Source: Oxobacter pfennigii (GTDB taxonomy: Bacteria; Bacillota; Clostridia; Clostridiales; Oxobacteraceae). Taken from it: DNA of 64,000 bases. The stretch lies in NCBI RefSeq assembly GCF_001317355.1, contig NZ_LKET01000051.1, positions 124,001-188,000 on the forward strand. The letters run 5' to 3'. How positions within the stretch are numbered: position 1 is the first letter of the stretch; each line of letters opens with the position of its first letter. Under the pieces are notes generated by a model that was not told the origin of the DNA, did not search any database, and was given only the letters and a program-made list of their open reading frames with translations. This document shows, in pieces, positions 1-8,541 of this stretch. A program made the position numbers and the translations under genes.

Positions 1-17
1 GAAAGCCACTTCTACAA

Positions 18-34
18 ATAAAATGGTCGAAGTG
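18..34. repeat. Direct repeat of tRNA-Pro 3' end (att-like, distal copy)
   Basis: This 17-bp sequence, ATAAAATGGTCGAAGTG, matches the sequence at the 3' end of the tRNA-Pro gene (1666-1682) at 16 of 17 positions and in the same orientation. No tRNA gene surrounds this copy. Two copies flanking a gene, one of them inside a tRNA 3' end, is the usual footprint of site-specific integration. No integrase is visible in the window, so the attachment-site reading is an inference. Confidence 0.45.
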
Positions 35-115
35 TAATTATAGAACTTGGAAAATCACAGTAATATCAATGGTTTACAGGCAATCAGCAAGCAGTATTAC
101 TTATTGCATAGAGAA

Positions 116-1498
116 TTACATAGGCATACTCCACCAACTATGTGCTTTCTTATATGCCGGGTCCTGCACCTTTATGGGATGATACTGAGCCTCCCGATCA
201 TAATGTACATTTCTAGTAATCAGTTCATGAAAGTGACCCAGCATTTGTATATTTGTCAAGTCTGACAGAATTGATTTATATACAGCAGCAAAGCCACCAC
301 GTGGGCGAATATCATGTATTAAAGAAATAATATTTGCAATACCCGTATCTCCTCCAAGATTAGGTAAGCCCGTTAATAAACATGATGTGTCCCAGAAGGA
401 AATCATATTTGTCACAAGAGATCCTTGCGGGGTAGATACATTATATTTTTCTCGAATACGACGCATTTGATTAAATAAGTCTCTTTGAAGCTGATTTACC
501 TCACGCAAAAACTTTTTCTCGCGTCCGTCAATGTACAACTGCTCAAGTGTGTCGAGTTGCCTACGCGCTTCAACAAACATATTTTCTTCTCGAATATGAT
601 AGGCTATATCCAACGCGTTAATACCCGTATGCAAACTTTTTGAAGAAATATACGCAGAAAAGATCGGAATGGGGTAAGAAGAAATAGATGGATTTATTGC
701 GCAATAAATCTGAGCCATAGTATTTGTGGTTGTGTTTGTCAGGGCATCAATAAGTGGACGAAATTGCAACGAGCCTGGCAGACAAGTTTTTCTGAGATAG
801 TTTACTTGAAAGGCTTGACGTATAGGGTGTAGGAACAAATCCAAACCAAACTGATTAGAAATGATGGTATAATAAATTGAGCGATATGCTAACCAATTTA
901 ATCCAGCGAAGAAAGTAGTCACCTGCTTAGTTATTTTATCTTGACTCGTAATTGGATTCCCATCAGAGCCTAATAAAACAGGTCGTTTATCAGGAATTTC
1001 ATCACGTTGGGTATTGTCTTTCAGCTCAGAGAAGATCATTGCAGATAACGCACTATACTTGTTTATTTCCACACCACTCGCATCAGCCAATAGCTTTTGT
1101 GTTAAATAGAAAACACTGGACTGTATATTCCAAACATACCATATGTTCATTTTTAACATATCGAAAAACGGTCTAAAGTCACCATCTGTAAACGAACCAG
1201 CGGTCACATGTGGAACAATTGATTGTACCTGTTGCAGAGTTTCCTGTGAGAAAATATTCTGAGTTTCTTCATCTATTTGGATAGGCTGAAGTCCAGAAAA
1301 ATGTTCGTGTCGATTCTGCTTGAATTCAGATTTGTAATCATCTAAATAATACACTTCGTCAAAAAATAGAATGGCCTGAAGCAGGCTTTCCATTGCAAGA
1401 ATATCTCCATCTAGATCGTATTTATTTTTTACTAAAATATCTCCACTTAGCCTTTGGAGTGCTGTAAGGGTGGCATTATCAACTAGTGCTTTGCGCAT
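116..1498 (-). CDS. Uncharacterized protein, 460 aa
   Basis: I do not recognise the family. The chosen start, MRKALVDN, follows AGAAGGGAACAAT, which supplies a Shine-Dalgarno-like site; ten more codons are open upstream without one. The protein has no signal peptide or clear membrane helix and looks soluble. Its middle is rich in aromatic and polar residues (for example NIWYVWNIQSS and YRSIYYTIISN), and residues about 325-375 are charged and probably helical (EARRQLDTLEQLYIDG). No catalytic motif is apparent. It stands alone on the 3' side of tRNA-Pro, between two near-identical 17-bp repeats, which suggests an acquired accessory gene. Coding reality is supported by length and start site; function is unknown. 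Confidence 0.75.
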   Translation of the reverse strand: MRKALVDNATLTALQRLSGDILVKNKYDLDGDILAMESLLQAILFFDEVYYLDDYKSEFKQNRHEHFSGLQPIQIDEETQNIFSQETLQQVQSIVPHVTAGSFTDGDFRPFFDMLKMNIWYVWNIQSSVFYLTQKLLADASGVEINKYSALSAMIFSELKDNTQRDEIPDKRPVLLGSDGNPITSQDKITKQVTTFFAGLNWLAYRSIYYTIISNQFGLDLFLHPIRQAFQVNYLRKTCLPGSLQFRPLIDALTNTTTNTMAQIYCAINPSISSYPIPIFSAYISSKSLHTGINALDIAYHIREENMFVEARRQLDTLEQLYIDGREKKFLREVNQLQRDLFNQMRRIREKYNVSTPQGSLVTNMISFWDTSCLLTGLPNLGGDTGIANIISLIHDIRPRGGFAAVYKSILSDLTNIQMLGHFHELITRNVHYDREAQYHPIKVQDPAYKKAHSWWSMPM

Positions 1499-1640
1499 AT
1501 TGTTCCCTTCTTCTGTATAGCACAGCATATTAATAATTTTATTTACTAATTATACCAATCTTCCTTGAACCTGTCACTCATTATTTCCCTCAGGAGGCTC
1601 TTATAGGACTTGCCACCAGCAATTCCGTATAAAAAAGCAA

Positions 1641-1665
1641 AAAGCCGTCGACAAAAGTTGACGGC
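1641..1665 (-). terminator. Rho-independent terminator of tRNA-Pro
   Basis: On the minus strand GCCGTCAAC, TTTT, GTCGACGGC forms a nine-pair stem with one mismatch, followed by a T-rich run. It starts just after the tRNA-Pro 3' end. Confidence 0.75.
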
Positions 1666-1682
1666 ATAAAATGGTCGGAGTG
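1666..1682. repeat. Direct repeat at tRNA-Pro 3' end (att-like, proximal copy)
   Basis: ATAAAATGGTCGGAGTG covers the last 11 bases of the tRNA-Pro gene, including CCA, plus six bases beyond it. It differs by one base from the copy at 18-34. Confidence 0.45.
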
Positions 1683-1747
1683 ACAGGATTTGAACCTGCG
1701 GCCTCTTGGTCCCGAACCAAGCGCGCTACCATCTGCGCCACACCCCG
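1672..1747 (-). tRNA. tRNA-Pro (anticodon CGG)
   Basis: The 76-base minus-strand sequence folds as a full cloverleaf. The acceptor stem CGGGGTG pairs with CACTCCG, the anticodon loop TTCGGGA sits in the CTTGG/CCAAG stem, the T-loop is GTTCAAATC, and CCA is encoded. The loop gives anticodon CGG, reading CCG. A terminator follows directly. Its 3' end is duplicated near the left edge of the window. Confidence 0.95.
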
Positions 1748-1791
1748 AATACCATTATATTATAATGCTTTTGATTGCAGTTTTCAATGCC

Positions 1792-2115
1792 TTATTTACT
1801 TATCTTTCCCGTGGATTTATCGCCCACGCCTCTTTGAGGGACGCTGGCAATGGTAAAGCCTATGATGACTGAGGCCAGTGCGGGAGCTACTATATTTACA
1901 TAGTGCTTGTAGCCCATTCTAAAGAGTATTAAATAGGTGCCGATATTTACGGCTGCCGTTACAACAAAGAGTATCATCACAAACATGGAAAATGAATGAA
2001 CATATTTTTCCCATATGTTATGCCTCCACTCACCGCTTAATGTATACCTGAATATCAGGTATGATATGGCTATCACCGCAAGATATAAAAGTCCTAGCTG
2101 CCAGAATTTCCACAT
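1792..2115 (-). CDS. Small integral membrane protein, 107 aa
   Basis: There are three likely membrane helices, at about residues 5-24, 38-64 and 75-95, with a short charged tail ending KSTGKISK. The start MWKFW has an AGGAGG site eight bases upstream. I cannot assign a family. It is transcribed away from the RocB-like gene and toward tRNA-Pro, and could be cotranscribed with the tRNA. Function unknown. Confidence 0.7.
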   Translation of the reverse strand: MWKFWQLGLLYLAVIAISYLIFRYTLSGEWRHNIWEKYVHSFSMFVMILFVVTAAVNIGTYLILFRMGYKHYVNIVAPALASVIIGFTIASVPQRGVGDKSTGKISK

Positions 2116-2246
2116 ATAAAATTCCTCCTGTTTTATATTTACACAATGTAGTTTATAATTATATAGGCAATCGTAAATATCGCCTTAACTTATATTTTTC
2201 CCATAAACAGATGTTTATGTATTCTTTTTTACAGGGAGGAAAAGCC

Positions 2247-3854
2247 ATGGACTTATCATCAAATATATTAAATACGCTCAATCGGCTGTGTAATATTAAA
2301 AGTACCTCGGGAACCGTTGAAGAAACTTTAGCCGCCCGGGAGATTTACTCCATAATCTCCGAGATAGGATATTTTAAAAAGCATAATGAAAACCTTATTC
2401 TCCATGATATAAAAAATGATCCCTTTGAAAGAAAATATATAACTGCCATGTTAAAAATGGGGAATTCCAAAAAACTGACTGTGCTTTTAAGCCATTTTGA
2501 TGTGGTAGGCATTGAGGAATTCGGCAATTTAAAAGAATATGCCTACACCCCTCTTGAATATACAGACAGGCTTAAATATGAGGCATTGCCCCAAAAAGCC
2601 AAGGATGATTTAGACACAGATGACTGGCTCTTTGGCCGGGGTACCATGGACATGAAATGCGGCCTTGCCATACATATTGAGATTATGAGATATCTTTATG
2701 AAAATAACATAGAGCTTGACGGCGGCATTTTATTGCTGACGGTGCCTGATGAGGAGAATTCCTCTGCTGGAATGCTCTCCGCCGTAAATTATCTGTCAGA
2801 GTTAAAGGATGAAGGTTATGAAATTAAAGGTGTCATAAATTGCGAGCCATATTTCCCCGAGCATCCCGATGATGATAACAAATACATATATACAGGCACC
2901 ATAGGAAAGCTTCTGCCCTTTATTTTCTTTGCGGGACTGGAGACTCACTGCGGCGAGCCCTTTAACGGCATAAGCGCAAGTTTATTGAGCTCCATGACAA
3001 CTTCCCTTATGGAGGCAAATTTAGATCTTTGCGATACTTATGAAGGGTATACCGCCCCTCCCCCCGTATGCTTAAAGCAGCAGGATTTAAAATCCTTGTA
3101 TTCGGTTTCAACACCTAATTTTTCCTATGCTTATTATAATTATTTTACCCTTAACTCTACGCCTGAAGAGGTGCTGTCGAAGGTGAAAGCCCTATGCCAT
3201 AAGGCTTTTGAATTAAGCATAGAAAAGATGCAGTCACATGAAATAAAATACGCAGAGCTGACTAAACACAAAAAGGCAGGTTTAAATATAAAGCCTACCA
3301 TATTATTCTATGAAGAACTTTTAAGTATGATTGAAAAAAAGGGAATAAGCGTTGAAATCATAAAGGAAAAATATAAAGATACGGGAATGGATACAAGGGA
3401 TATGACGTCTCATATAATTTCTGACATGCTAAAATGCATTCCGGAGCTCCGGCCAGTCATTGTAGTATCCTTAGCCCCGCCCTATTATCCTCATAGAAAG
3501 GCAGATAATGATTTCAAAAACATATTGGATATAAGCAAAAAGCTTATAGATATGTCCAATGAAGAGTTTAGCGAAGATCTCATCCACAGGGACTTTTTCC
3601 CCGGGCTGTGCGATTTAAGCTATTTGGGATTTGATAATCCGTACAACTACTTCACCTTAAAATCAAATATGCCTGTAATGGATGTATCCTATACCCTTCC
3701 TATAACCGCCCTTAATAATATCAATATCGGCGGAATAAATATAGGGGTAATGGGTAAAGATGTCCACAAATATACTGAAAGGCTTAATATGCCTTATTCG
3801 TTTAAGGTAACTCCCCACCTTGTTTTATGTGCAGTCAAAGAGTTTTTAAAATAG
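2247..3854 (+). CDS. M20-family metallopeptidase, RocB-like
   Basis: The protein has 535 residues, close to Bacillus RocB, a protein tied to arginine use whose exact reaction is not established. M20 metal-site features are visible: LLSHFDVVG holds the first histidine and aspartate, GRGTMDMKCG the bridging aspartate, and VPDEENSS the glutamate pair. A later HRDFFPGLCDLSY segment and a long insertion resemble RocB rather than carboxypeptidase G2. The start follows ACAGGGAGGAAAAGCC; the frame is open further upstream but has no ribosome site there. No signal peptide is seen, so it is probably cytoplasmic. It is followed after 60 bases by the RlmI-type gene. The neighbourhood holds no arginine genes, so the true substrate is open. 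Confidence 0.82.
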   Translation: MDLSSNILNTLNRLCNIKSTSGTVEETLAAREIYSIISEIGYFKKHNENLILHDIKNDPFERKYITAMLKMGNSKKLTVLLSHFDVVGIEEFGNLKEYAYTPLEYTDRLKYEALPQKAKDDLDTDDWLFGRGTMDMKCGLAIHIEIMRYLYENNIELDGGILLLTVPDEENSSAGMLSAVNYLSELKDEGYEIKGVINCEPYFPEHPDDDNKYIYTGTIGKLLPFIFFAGLETHCGEPFNGISASLLSSMTTSLMEANLDLCDTYEGYTAPPPVCLKQQDLKSLYSVSTPNFSYAYYNYFTLNSTPEEVLSKVKALCHKAFELSIEKMQSHEIKYAELTKHKKAGLNIKPTILFYEELLSMIEKKGISVEIIKEKYKDTGMDTRDMTSHIISDMLKCIPELRPVIVVSLAPPYYPHRKADNDFKNILDISKKLIDMSNEEFSEDLIHRDFFPGLCDLSYLGFDNPYNYFTLKSNMPVMDVSYTLPITALNNINIGGINIGVMGKDVHKYTERLNMPYSFKVTPHLVLCAVKEFLK

Positions 3855-3914
3855 AAGTGGGTATAATATTCTAAAAAGAAAATATTTCTTTTGTAAATCT
3901 TTGGAGGAGAATTT

Positions 3915-5087
3915 ATGGCAAAAGTAATTATAGATAAGGGTAGGCAAAAAAGGATTGAGAGCGGCCACCCTTGGGTTTATGCAAATGAAGTGAATGCTAT
4001 TGAAGGTGAATATGTACCGGGAGGCATAGTTGAAGTTGTAAATTTCAAGGGAAGGTTTATAGGCAAAGGCTACATAAATCCTAAAAGCCAGATACTGGTG
4101 AGAATCTTAACCAGAGATAAAAACGAAGAAATAGACGAGGATTTTTTCAGAAGAAGGATATCTTCTGCCTGGGAATACAGAAAGAAAGTGTCGGATATAA
4201 ATTGCTGCAGGGTGGTTTTTGCCGAGGCGGATTTGCTTCCTGCCCTTATAGTGGATAAGTTCGGCGATTGTCTGGTTGTTCAAACCCTGGCTTTAGGCAT
4301 TGACCTACATAAGGATACCATCATAAAAATTTTAAATGAGATAATTAAGCCAAAAGGCATATATGAGAGAAACGATGTCCCTGTAAGGCAATTAGAAGGC
4401 CTTGAAATGAAAAAGGGGTTTTTGTCCGAAGCCTTTGATACCATGGTAAAAATAAATGAAAATGGAGTAAATTTTTACGTTGATATTGAAAATGGACAAA
4501 AGACGGGGTATTTTTTGGACCAGAAAGAAAACCGTGCAGCTATTAAGGACATAGTAAAAGGCGCCAAGGTTTTAGACTGCTTTTGCCATACCGGCTCTTT
4601 TTCATTGCATGCAGGCTTCTATGGTGCAAAAGAGGTCCTTGGCATTGATATTTCAGAGCATGCCGTTGACTTCGCCAGGAAAAACGCAGAGCTTAACAAT
4701 CTTTCGGATGTATGCAAATTTGAAGCAGTGAATGCCTTTGACAAGCTAAGAGAACTTCAGGAAAACAACGAGAAATATGATGTTGTCATCCTTGATCCTC
4801 CCGCCTTTACAAAAAGCAGGGCTGCTATCGAAGGGGCTTACAGAGGATATAAGGATATAAATTTGCGGGCTATGAAAATCATAAAAAAGGGAGGCTTTTT
4901 AGTTACAGCTTCCTGCAGTCAGCATATGACTCCCGATTTATTCCGCCAAGTGATTTTTGATGCGGCGACAGATGCAAGAAAAACTTTAAGGCAGGTAGAA
5001 TACCGCTCTCAGGCCAAAGACCATCCCATACTGTGGAGCTCGGGGGAAACCCATTATTTAAAGTTTATAGTTCTTCAAATACTATAA
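3915..5087 (+). CDS. rlmI: 23S rRNA cytosine-C5 methyltransferase, RlmI/YwbD-type
   Basis: The N-terminal 75 residues look like a PUA RNA-binding domain (GHPWVYANEV). The C-terminal half is a Rossmann methyltransferase with SAM motif VLDCFCHTGSFSLH, acidic motif GIDIS, catalytic-region motif ILDPPAFTKS and the nucleophile loop TASCSQH. The family transfers methyl from SAM to a cytosine of 23S rRNA (C1962 in E. coli). The length, 390 residues, is normal. The start has GGAGGAGAATTT just upstream. A bidirectional hairpin terminator follows 55 bases after the stop. The specific target site is inferred from the family. Confidence 0.88.
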   Translation: MAKVIIDKGRQKRIESGHPWVYANEVNAIEGEYVPGGIVEVVNFKGRFIGKGYINPKSQILVRILTRDKNEEIDEDFFRRRISSAWEYRKKVSDINCCRVVFAEADLLPALIVDKFGDCLVVQTLALGIDLHKDTIIKILNEIIKPKGIYERNDVPVRQLEGLEMKKGFLSEAFDTMVKINENGVNFYVDIENGQKTGYFLDQKENRAAIKDIVKGAKVLDCFCHTGSFSLHAGFYGAKEVLGIDISEHAVDFARKNAELNNLSDVCKFEAVNAFDKLRELQENNEKYDVVILDPPAFTKSRAAIEGAYRGYKDINLRAMKIIKKGGFLVTASCSQHMTPDLFRQVIFDAATDARKTLRQVEYRSQAKDHPILWSSGETHYLKFIVLQIL

Positions 5088-5142
5088 ATTATTTCCCAGG
5101 TAATATTTGTTTAGGGTAAACAGATTGTCCATAAAAATATAA

Positions 5143-5164
5143 AAGGGTGATTTCACCCTTTTTT
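5143..5164. terminator. Hairpin terminator after rlmI
   Basis: AAGGGTGA, TT, TCACCCTT followed by TTTT gives an eight-pair stem and a T-run on the plus strand. The A-rich left flank makes it usable in both directions. Confidence 0.85.
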
Positions 5165-5338
5165 GTGTCCCTTTACTCCGTTATATTTTTTCATATTCTT
5201 GTTCTTATTTTTCACGGGCTTACTGTTGCTGCCGAAGATAATTTGCATGCTTTGCTTTACCTTTGAAACTGCGTGTTTTAGCATAAGCTTTATTTTTTCC
5301 TGTCTGAAGTTCACTACTACTTTTTTAGTGTTCTGCAT
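5153..5338 (-). CDS. Possible small basic protein, 61 aa
   Basis: The product is strongly lysine-rich (NKNKNMKKYNG near the end) and has no membrane helix. The start has GAAGGGATAAT just upstream, a passable ribosome site. Its stop codon lies inside the rlmI terminator hairpin. It could be a small nucleic-acid-binding protein, but AT-rich spacer produces lysine-rich frames by chance. No family recognised. Confidence 0.3.
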   Translation of the reverse strand: MQNTKKVVVNFRQEKIKLMLKHAVSKVKQSMQIIFGSNSKPVKNKNKNMKKYNGVKGHKKG

Positions 5339-5380
5339 ATTATCCCTTCACCATCTCAATTTGTTTATTCTGTTTTCGTT

Positions 5381-5480
5381 ATATGCTGCCTTAGCAGCAT
5401 ATTCAGGTTTAAAGTTACGGAGTAACTTTTATGATATAATGATTGCAATGCAATCATTTTGCAATAATGAATTATATTGC
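5381..5480. repeat. Cluster of four inverted repeats upstream of sigI
   Basis: Four dyads follow one another. ATATGCTGC and GCAGCATAT flank CTTA (5381-5402). AAAGTTAC and GTAACTTT flank GGA (5411-5429). AATGATTGCA and TGCAATCATT flank one A (5438-5458). GCAATA and TATTGC flank eight bases (5461-5480). None has a clear T-run, so they are not ordinary terminators. The cluster ends about 80 bp before the sigI promoter candidate. It may be a structured RNA, protein-binding region or recombination remnant. Confidence 0.6.
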
Positions 5481-5558
5481 GATGTAATATTTTGTCTAAT
5501 GACACCATAATACAGCTAACTTATAATTAAAACATGCTATTAATATCTTTTCATTTTA

Positions 5559-5586
5559 CCCTACAAAAAATACATAAGTTTGCGTA
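5559..5586 (+). promoter_or_regulatory. Candidate SigI-type promoter of sigI-rsgI
   Basis: CCCTACAAAA, 14 bases, then CGTA fits the known SigI pattern of a C-rich element with an A-tract at -35 and a CGWA element at -10. It lies 27 bp before the sigI start codon, consistent with autoregulation known for SigI in Bacillus. A similar element precedes the DUF5667 gene at 39394. Confidence 0.55.
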
Positions 5587-5613
5587 TTATTTTGTACAGC
5601 AGGAGGTAAAACA

Positions 5614-6327
5614 ATGGACTCTATTGATATAAATACATTAATCATGATTAAGCAGGGCTATGATGGCTTAAGAGATGATTTTATAGATTCAAATAAGGGT
5701 TTCATTCGGCGTATAGCTTCATACATATGCAAACGCAATCTTGACTGGTCCAACGATGATGAGCTTAGCATAGCCTTGATGGCTTTTAATGAAGCGATAG
5801 ACAGTTATGATCCTAATAGAGGTACTGAGTTCACTTCTTTCTGCATAATGCTTATGAGAAGCCGGTTGATCGATTTTTTTCGAAAGAATAACGCGTCCAG
5901 CCTGTCCTTGAGTGCCATGGATGACGAACACTTAAATCTCATCGAGGCAAAGGAGGCGCAAGACAGGTATTCCATAACCAACGCAGCAGAGGAGAGAGGA
6001 ATCGAGATCAGGCTTTTTAATGAAGAGTTGTCTCAATATGGATTATCCATGGCCGATTTAACCGTCAGCTGTCCCAAACACAGAGACACCAGAAAAATGC
6101 TGTTTGAAATAGCTGCAAAATGCGGGCAAAACAAAGAAATAATACGCTATCTTAAGAAGAATAAAATGCTCTCAATTAAAGAGGTGATCGAACTTACCGG
6201 AGTTAAAAGAAAGTTTTTGGAGCAGTGGAGGAGATATTTAATAGCCTTGCTTATTATAGCAAGCTCTGATGAATATTTATATCTTAAAGAATATATTGAC
6301 TTTGGAAATGAAAGGGTGGTGATATAA
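5614..6327 (+). CDS. sigI: RNA polymerase sigma factor SigI
   Basis: The 237-residue product matches the SigI family. It has a sigma region 2 with the -10 recognition stretch (NDDELSIALMAFNEAIDSYD, then GTEFTSFCIMLMRSRLIDFF) and the SigI-specific C-terminal domain in place of a standard region 4 (AAKCGQNKEIIRYLKK, ELTGVKRKFLEQWRRYL). The start has AGGAGG eight bases upstream. The stop codon overlaps the rsgI start (TAATG), so sigma and anti-sigma are translationally coupled. In Bacillus SigI serves cell-wall and heat homeostasis; in cellulolytic clostridia several SigI proteins sense polysaccharides. Here the partner's ectodomain has no carbohydrate-binding module, which points to the wall-related role (inference). 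Confidence 0.93.
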   Translation: MDSIDINTLIMIKQGYDGLRDDFIDSNKGFIRRIASYICKRNLDWSNDDELSIALMAFNEAIDSYDPNRGTEFTSFCIMLMRSRLIDFFRKNNASSLSLSAMDDEHLNLIEAKEAQDRYSITNAAEERGIEIRLFNEELSQYGLSMADLTVSCPKHRDTRKMLFEIAAKCGQNKEIIRYLKKNKMLSIKEVIELTGVKRKFLEQWRRYLIALLIIASSDEYLYLKEYIDFGNERVVI

Positions 6328-7631
6328 TGGGGAGGGTTGCAACAGGAATAGTAATGGATGTAAGCAGCAGCGATGCAATAATAATGACCAGGGATGGGGA
6401 ATTCCTCAAAGTTAAAAAGCCCATCTCTCCTTTTAAAACAGGCGAAGAAATCACATCAGCAGTCATTACCACCAGAAAGTTTAATTTAATCAAATTCGCA
6501 AGCCTTGCGGCCGCACTTTTTCTTGTATTTACTCCATTTGTGTATTTTAAAGAAGCATATGCTACTGTAGCATATATCGATGTAGACATGAATCCCAGCA
6601 TTGAAATGGGAATTAACAGATTCAACAAGGTTCAGGAGGTAATTGCATTAAATGACGATGCAGCAGAACTTTTAACACATATAGACATTAAGAACAAAGA
6701 TATAACCGAAGCTTTGGACAGTGTCATAACCGGAGCGAAGGATAAAGGATATATAGGAAATGAAGAGGTAACAAATATAGAAATAAGCCTCATTAAAGTA
6801 AAAGACAATAAAGTGAACATTTCTGAGGAAAAACTGGCTCAATGTGCTGAAAATGCGGCATCTAAGGTTAATCTTGACGCATCGATAAAAGTGACCAATA
6901 CTGAAAGAAAAAGCTCTAACGAAACTAAAAATCAAAGCACAGCTTCGAAAAAACCGTCACCAACACCTGCGAAAGCTATTGATTCAAACGTTAAAGCTGA
7001 TGCAAAAACAGCAAATCAGGTTCAAGGCAAAAACATACAGGATAAAGCAGATATTACTGCGGTTCCAAGGATTGCAGATAATAAAGCTCAAGTTAACAAA
7101 TATAATCCATATAATCGGGATTACAGCAAATATTCCAGCTCAGGTTCATATAGTAATCAGAATCCTTACGGAAAATTTTATGACAATAACAGATATCCCT
7201 TCTATGGCTGGGGCATGTACCCGACTGATAAAAAGGAAGCCGATTCAAAATCGACGGATAAAAAGGATAACCAGATTGACAAGAAGACCGAAAGTAATGA
7301 TGCTAAGAAAACCATGCAGGATGAAAAGAAAGACACCAAAATCAATAATAACAATAAAAAGGATAATAGCAACAGCAAAAACAGCAGAACCAAGGACAGC
7401 AACAACAATAATAAAAATGACAAAAGCACATACCAGTCGCCATTGAACTTTTACAAGCCGGCTGAGGCACCTAAAAACACATGGCCAAACATGCCGGGAT
7501 ATATGCCAAACTACAATGTGCCGAATACTTTAAAGACCGACACGCCAAAATATAATAATATATATGACAACAATAACTATAATACCAAAAATTACGGTCA
7601 GGATAATAACAAAATCAGATCAAAAAGATAG
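6327..7631 (+). CDS. rsgI: Anti-sigma-I factor RsgI with disordered Asn/Lys-rich ectodomain
   Basis: Residues 1-50 form the cytoplasmic SigI-binding domain (GIVMDVSSSDAIIMTRDGEF). Residues about 55-74 are the membrane helix. The conserved juxtamembrane domain follows (TVAYIDVDMNPSIEMG) with an Asn-Pro pair at 89-90; this family is reported to self-cleave at such a pair. From about residue 190 the chain is low-complexity: Ser/Thr/Pro/Lys, a Tyr/Asn/Pro patch (NPYNRDYSKYSSS), a long Lys/Asn/Asp stretch and a final GYMP-containing Asn/Tyr tail. There is no carbohydrate-binding module or protease domain. In Bacillus the disordered RsgI ectodomain is needed for sensing, so this architecture fits a wall sensor. 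The length of 434 is plausible for the family. Confidence 0.9.
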   Translation: MGRVATGIVMDVSSSDAIIMTRDGEFLKVKKPISPFKTGEEITSAVITTRKFNLIKFASLAAALFLVFTPFVYFKEAYATVAYIDVDMNPSIEMGINRFNKVQEVIALNDDAAELLTHIDIKNKDITEALDSVITGAKDKGYIGNEEVTNIEISLIKVKDNKVNISEEKLAQCAENAASKVNLDASIKVTNTERKSSNETKNQSTASKKPSPTPAKAIDSNVKADAKTANQVQGKNIQDKADITAVPRIADNKAQVNKYNPYNRDYSKYSSSGSYSNQNPYGKFYDNNRYPFYGWGMYPTDKKEADSKSTDKKDNQIDKKTESNDAKKTMQDEKKDTKINNNNKKDNSNSKNSRTKDSNNNNKNDKSTYQSPLNFYKPAEAPKNTWPNMPGYMPNYNVPNTLKTDTPKYNNIYDNNNYNTKNYGQDNNKIRSKR

Positions 7632-7634
7632 AGT

Positions 7635-7655
7635 AGGATGGGCAAAACCCATCCT
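7635..7655. terminator. Shared hairpin between rsgI and lipoprotein gene
   Basis: AGGATGGG and CCCATCCT flank a CAAAA loop and lie between convergent genes. T-rich sequence (TTACTTTATTTT) follows on the plus strand. Confidence 0.75.
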
Positions 7656-8470
7656 TACTTTATTTTAGTTTTATAGATTTTCCATCCGCTGTATTCTTTT
7701 CCCTCTGCATCTTTTTTCAAATCGATTAATATCTCATATCTCTTTTTTTCTCCGCTCTTTGGATTGCCTATCATAGCATTAACCAGAAAGTAGCATTCAT
7801 CCCCTGCAGGCTCTTTATGCTGCTGCATATCCAAAAAGTCGATAATAGGAAGTGCATTTGCCGCCGCAGCTTGAGTAAAGTCCTCTATTGTTATATTTTC
7901 TTTATCATATATAAAGAGATAGGCATTTTCGTAGTTCCCAAGCCTTAACGCCTCATAATACTGCCATATTACCAACCTTTTGTCATCATCGCTGTCAATT
8001 TCGCTTTTCCATTTACCCCATTCAACTCCTGAAATATCAACCAAGGACTTACCCCTTAAAGATACGGGCGGGGTAGCCTGAAGCTCTGATATAAAATCAA
8101 TATAGGAGCATATTATATCCCCATCTATACAAATTATATAAGCCTTTGTCTCAACGGCCGTTCTTTTAGTAACATCATATGGCAGCTTTTCTACAGGGTA
8201 GCTGTATAATTTGCCTTTTCTGCCACCAAGTTTTGAAATTCCAGTATTAAATAAGTCCTTAGCAAAAATATCTCTTATCTTCCAGGTTGTATCCAAAACC
8301 TTTGGAACTGTAACATCGGAACTGTAGTAAGGGCGTTTGGCATCAATTGTTATATTATATTGGGATAAAAATTCAATTCTTTGCTGGTCATTTACTTCAT
8401 TATACTTGTCCGGCTTGCAGGCTGTGAAAAGATAAGCTGCTATAATAAATAAAATCAGGAATCTTTTCAT
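7655..8470 (-). CDS. Lipoprotein with DUF4830/DUF4829-like regions
   Basis: The N-terminus has a lipoprotein signal ending in lipobox FTAC (Cys 17). Residues about 30-130 resemble the DUF4830 pattern (IEFLSQYNITI, KLGGRKGKLYSYPV, AYIICIDGDIICSYIDF). The second half has a small alpha-beta domain (YYEALRLGNYENAYLFIYD) like DUF4829 proteins. Both assignments rest on memory of the patterns. It is probably anchored to the outer face of the membrane; no enzymatic motif is seen. It converges with rsgI across a shared terminator. Confidence 0.78.
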   Translation of the reverse strand: MKRFLILFIIAAYLFTACKPDKYNEVNDQQRIEFLSQYNITIDAKRPYYSSDVTVPKVLDTTWKIRDIFAKDLFNTGISKLGGRKGKLYSYPVEKLPYDVTKRTAVETKAYIICIDGDIICSYIDFISELQATPPVSLRGKSLVDISGVEWGKWKSEIDSDDDKRLVIWQYYEALRLGNYENAYLFIYDKENITIEDFTQAAAANALPIIDFLDMQQHKEPAGDECYFLVNAMIGNPKSGEKKRYEILIDLKKDAEGKEYSGWKIYKTKIK

Positions 8471-8541
8471 TTAAGGGAGCCCCCTTATGATTTTAATTTA
8501 TATATATGAGGCTTAACTTTTCACTATGACATTAAATAAGC

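Noticed and set aside
7202-7429. Leucine-rich minus-strand frame opposite rsgI
   Set aside because: It is the mirror of the Lys/Asn-rich rsgI tail and has no ribosome site.
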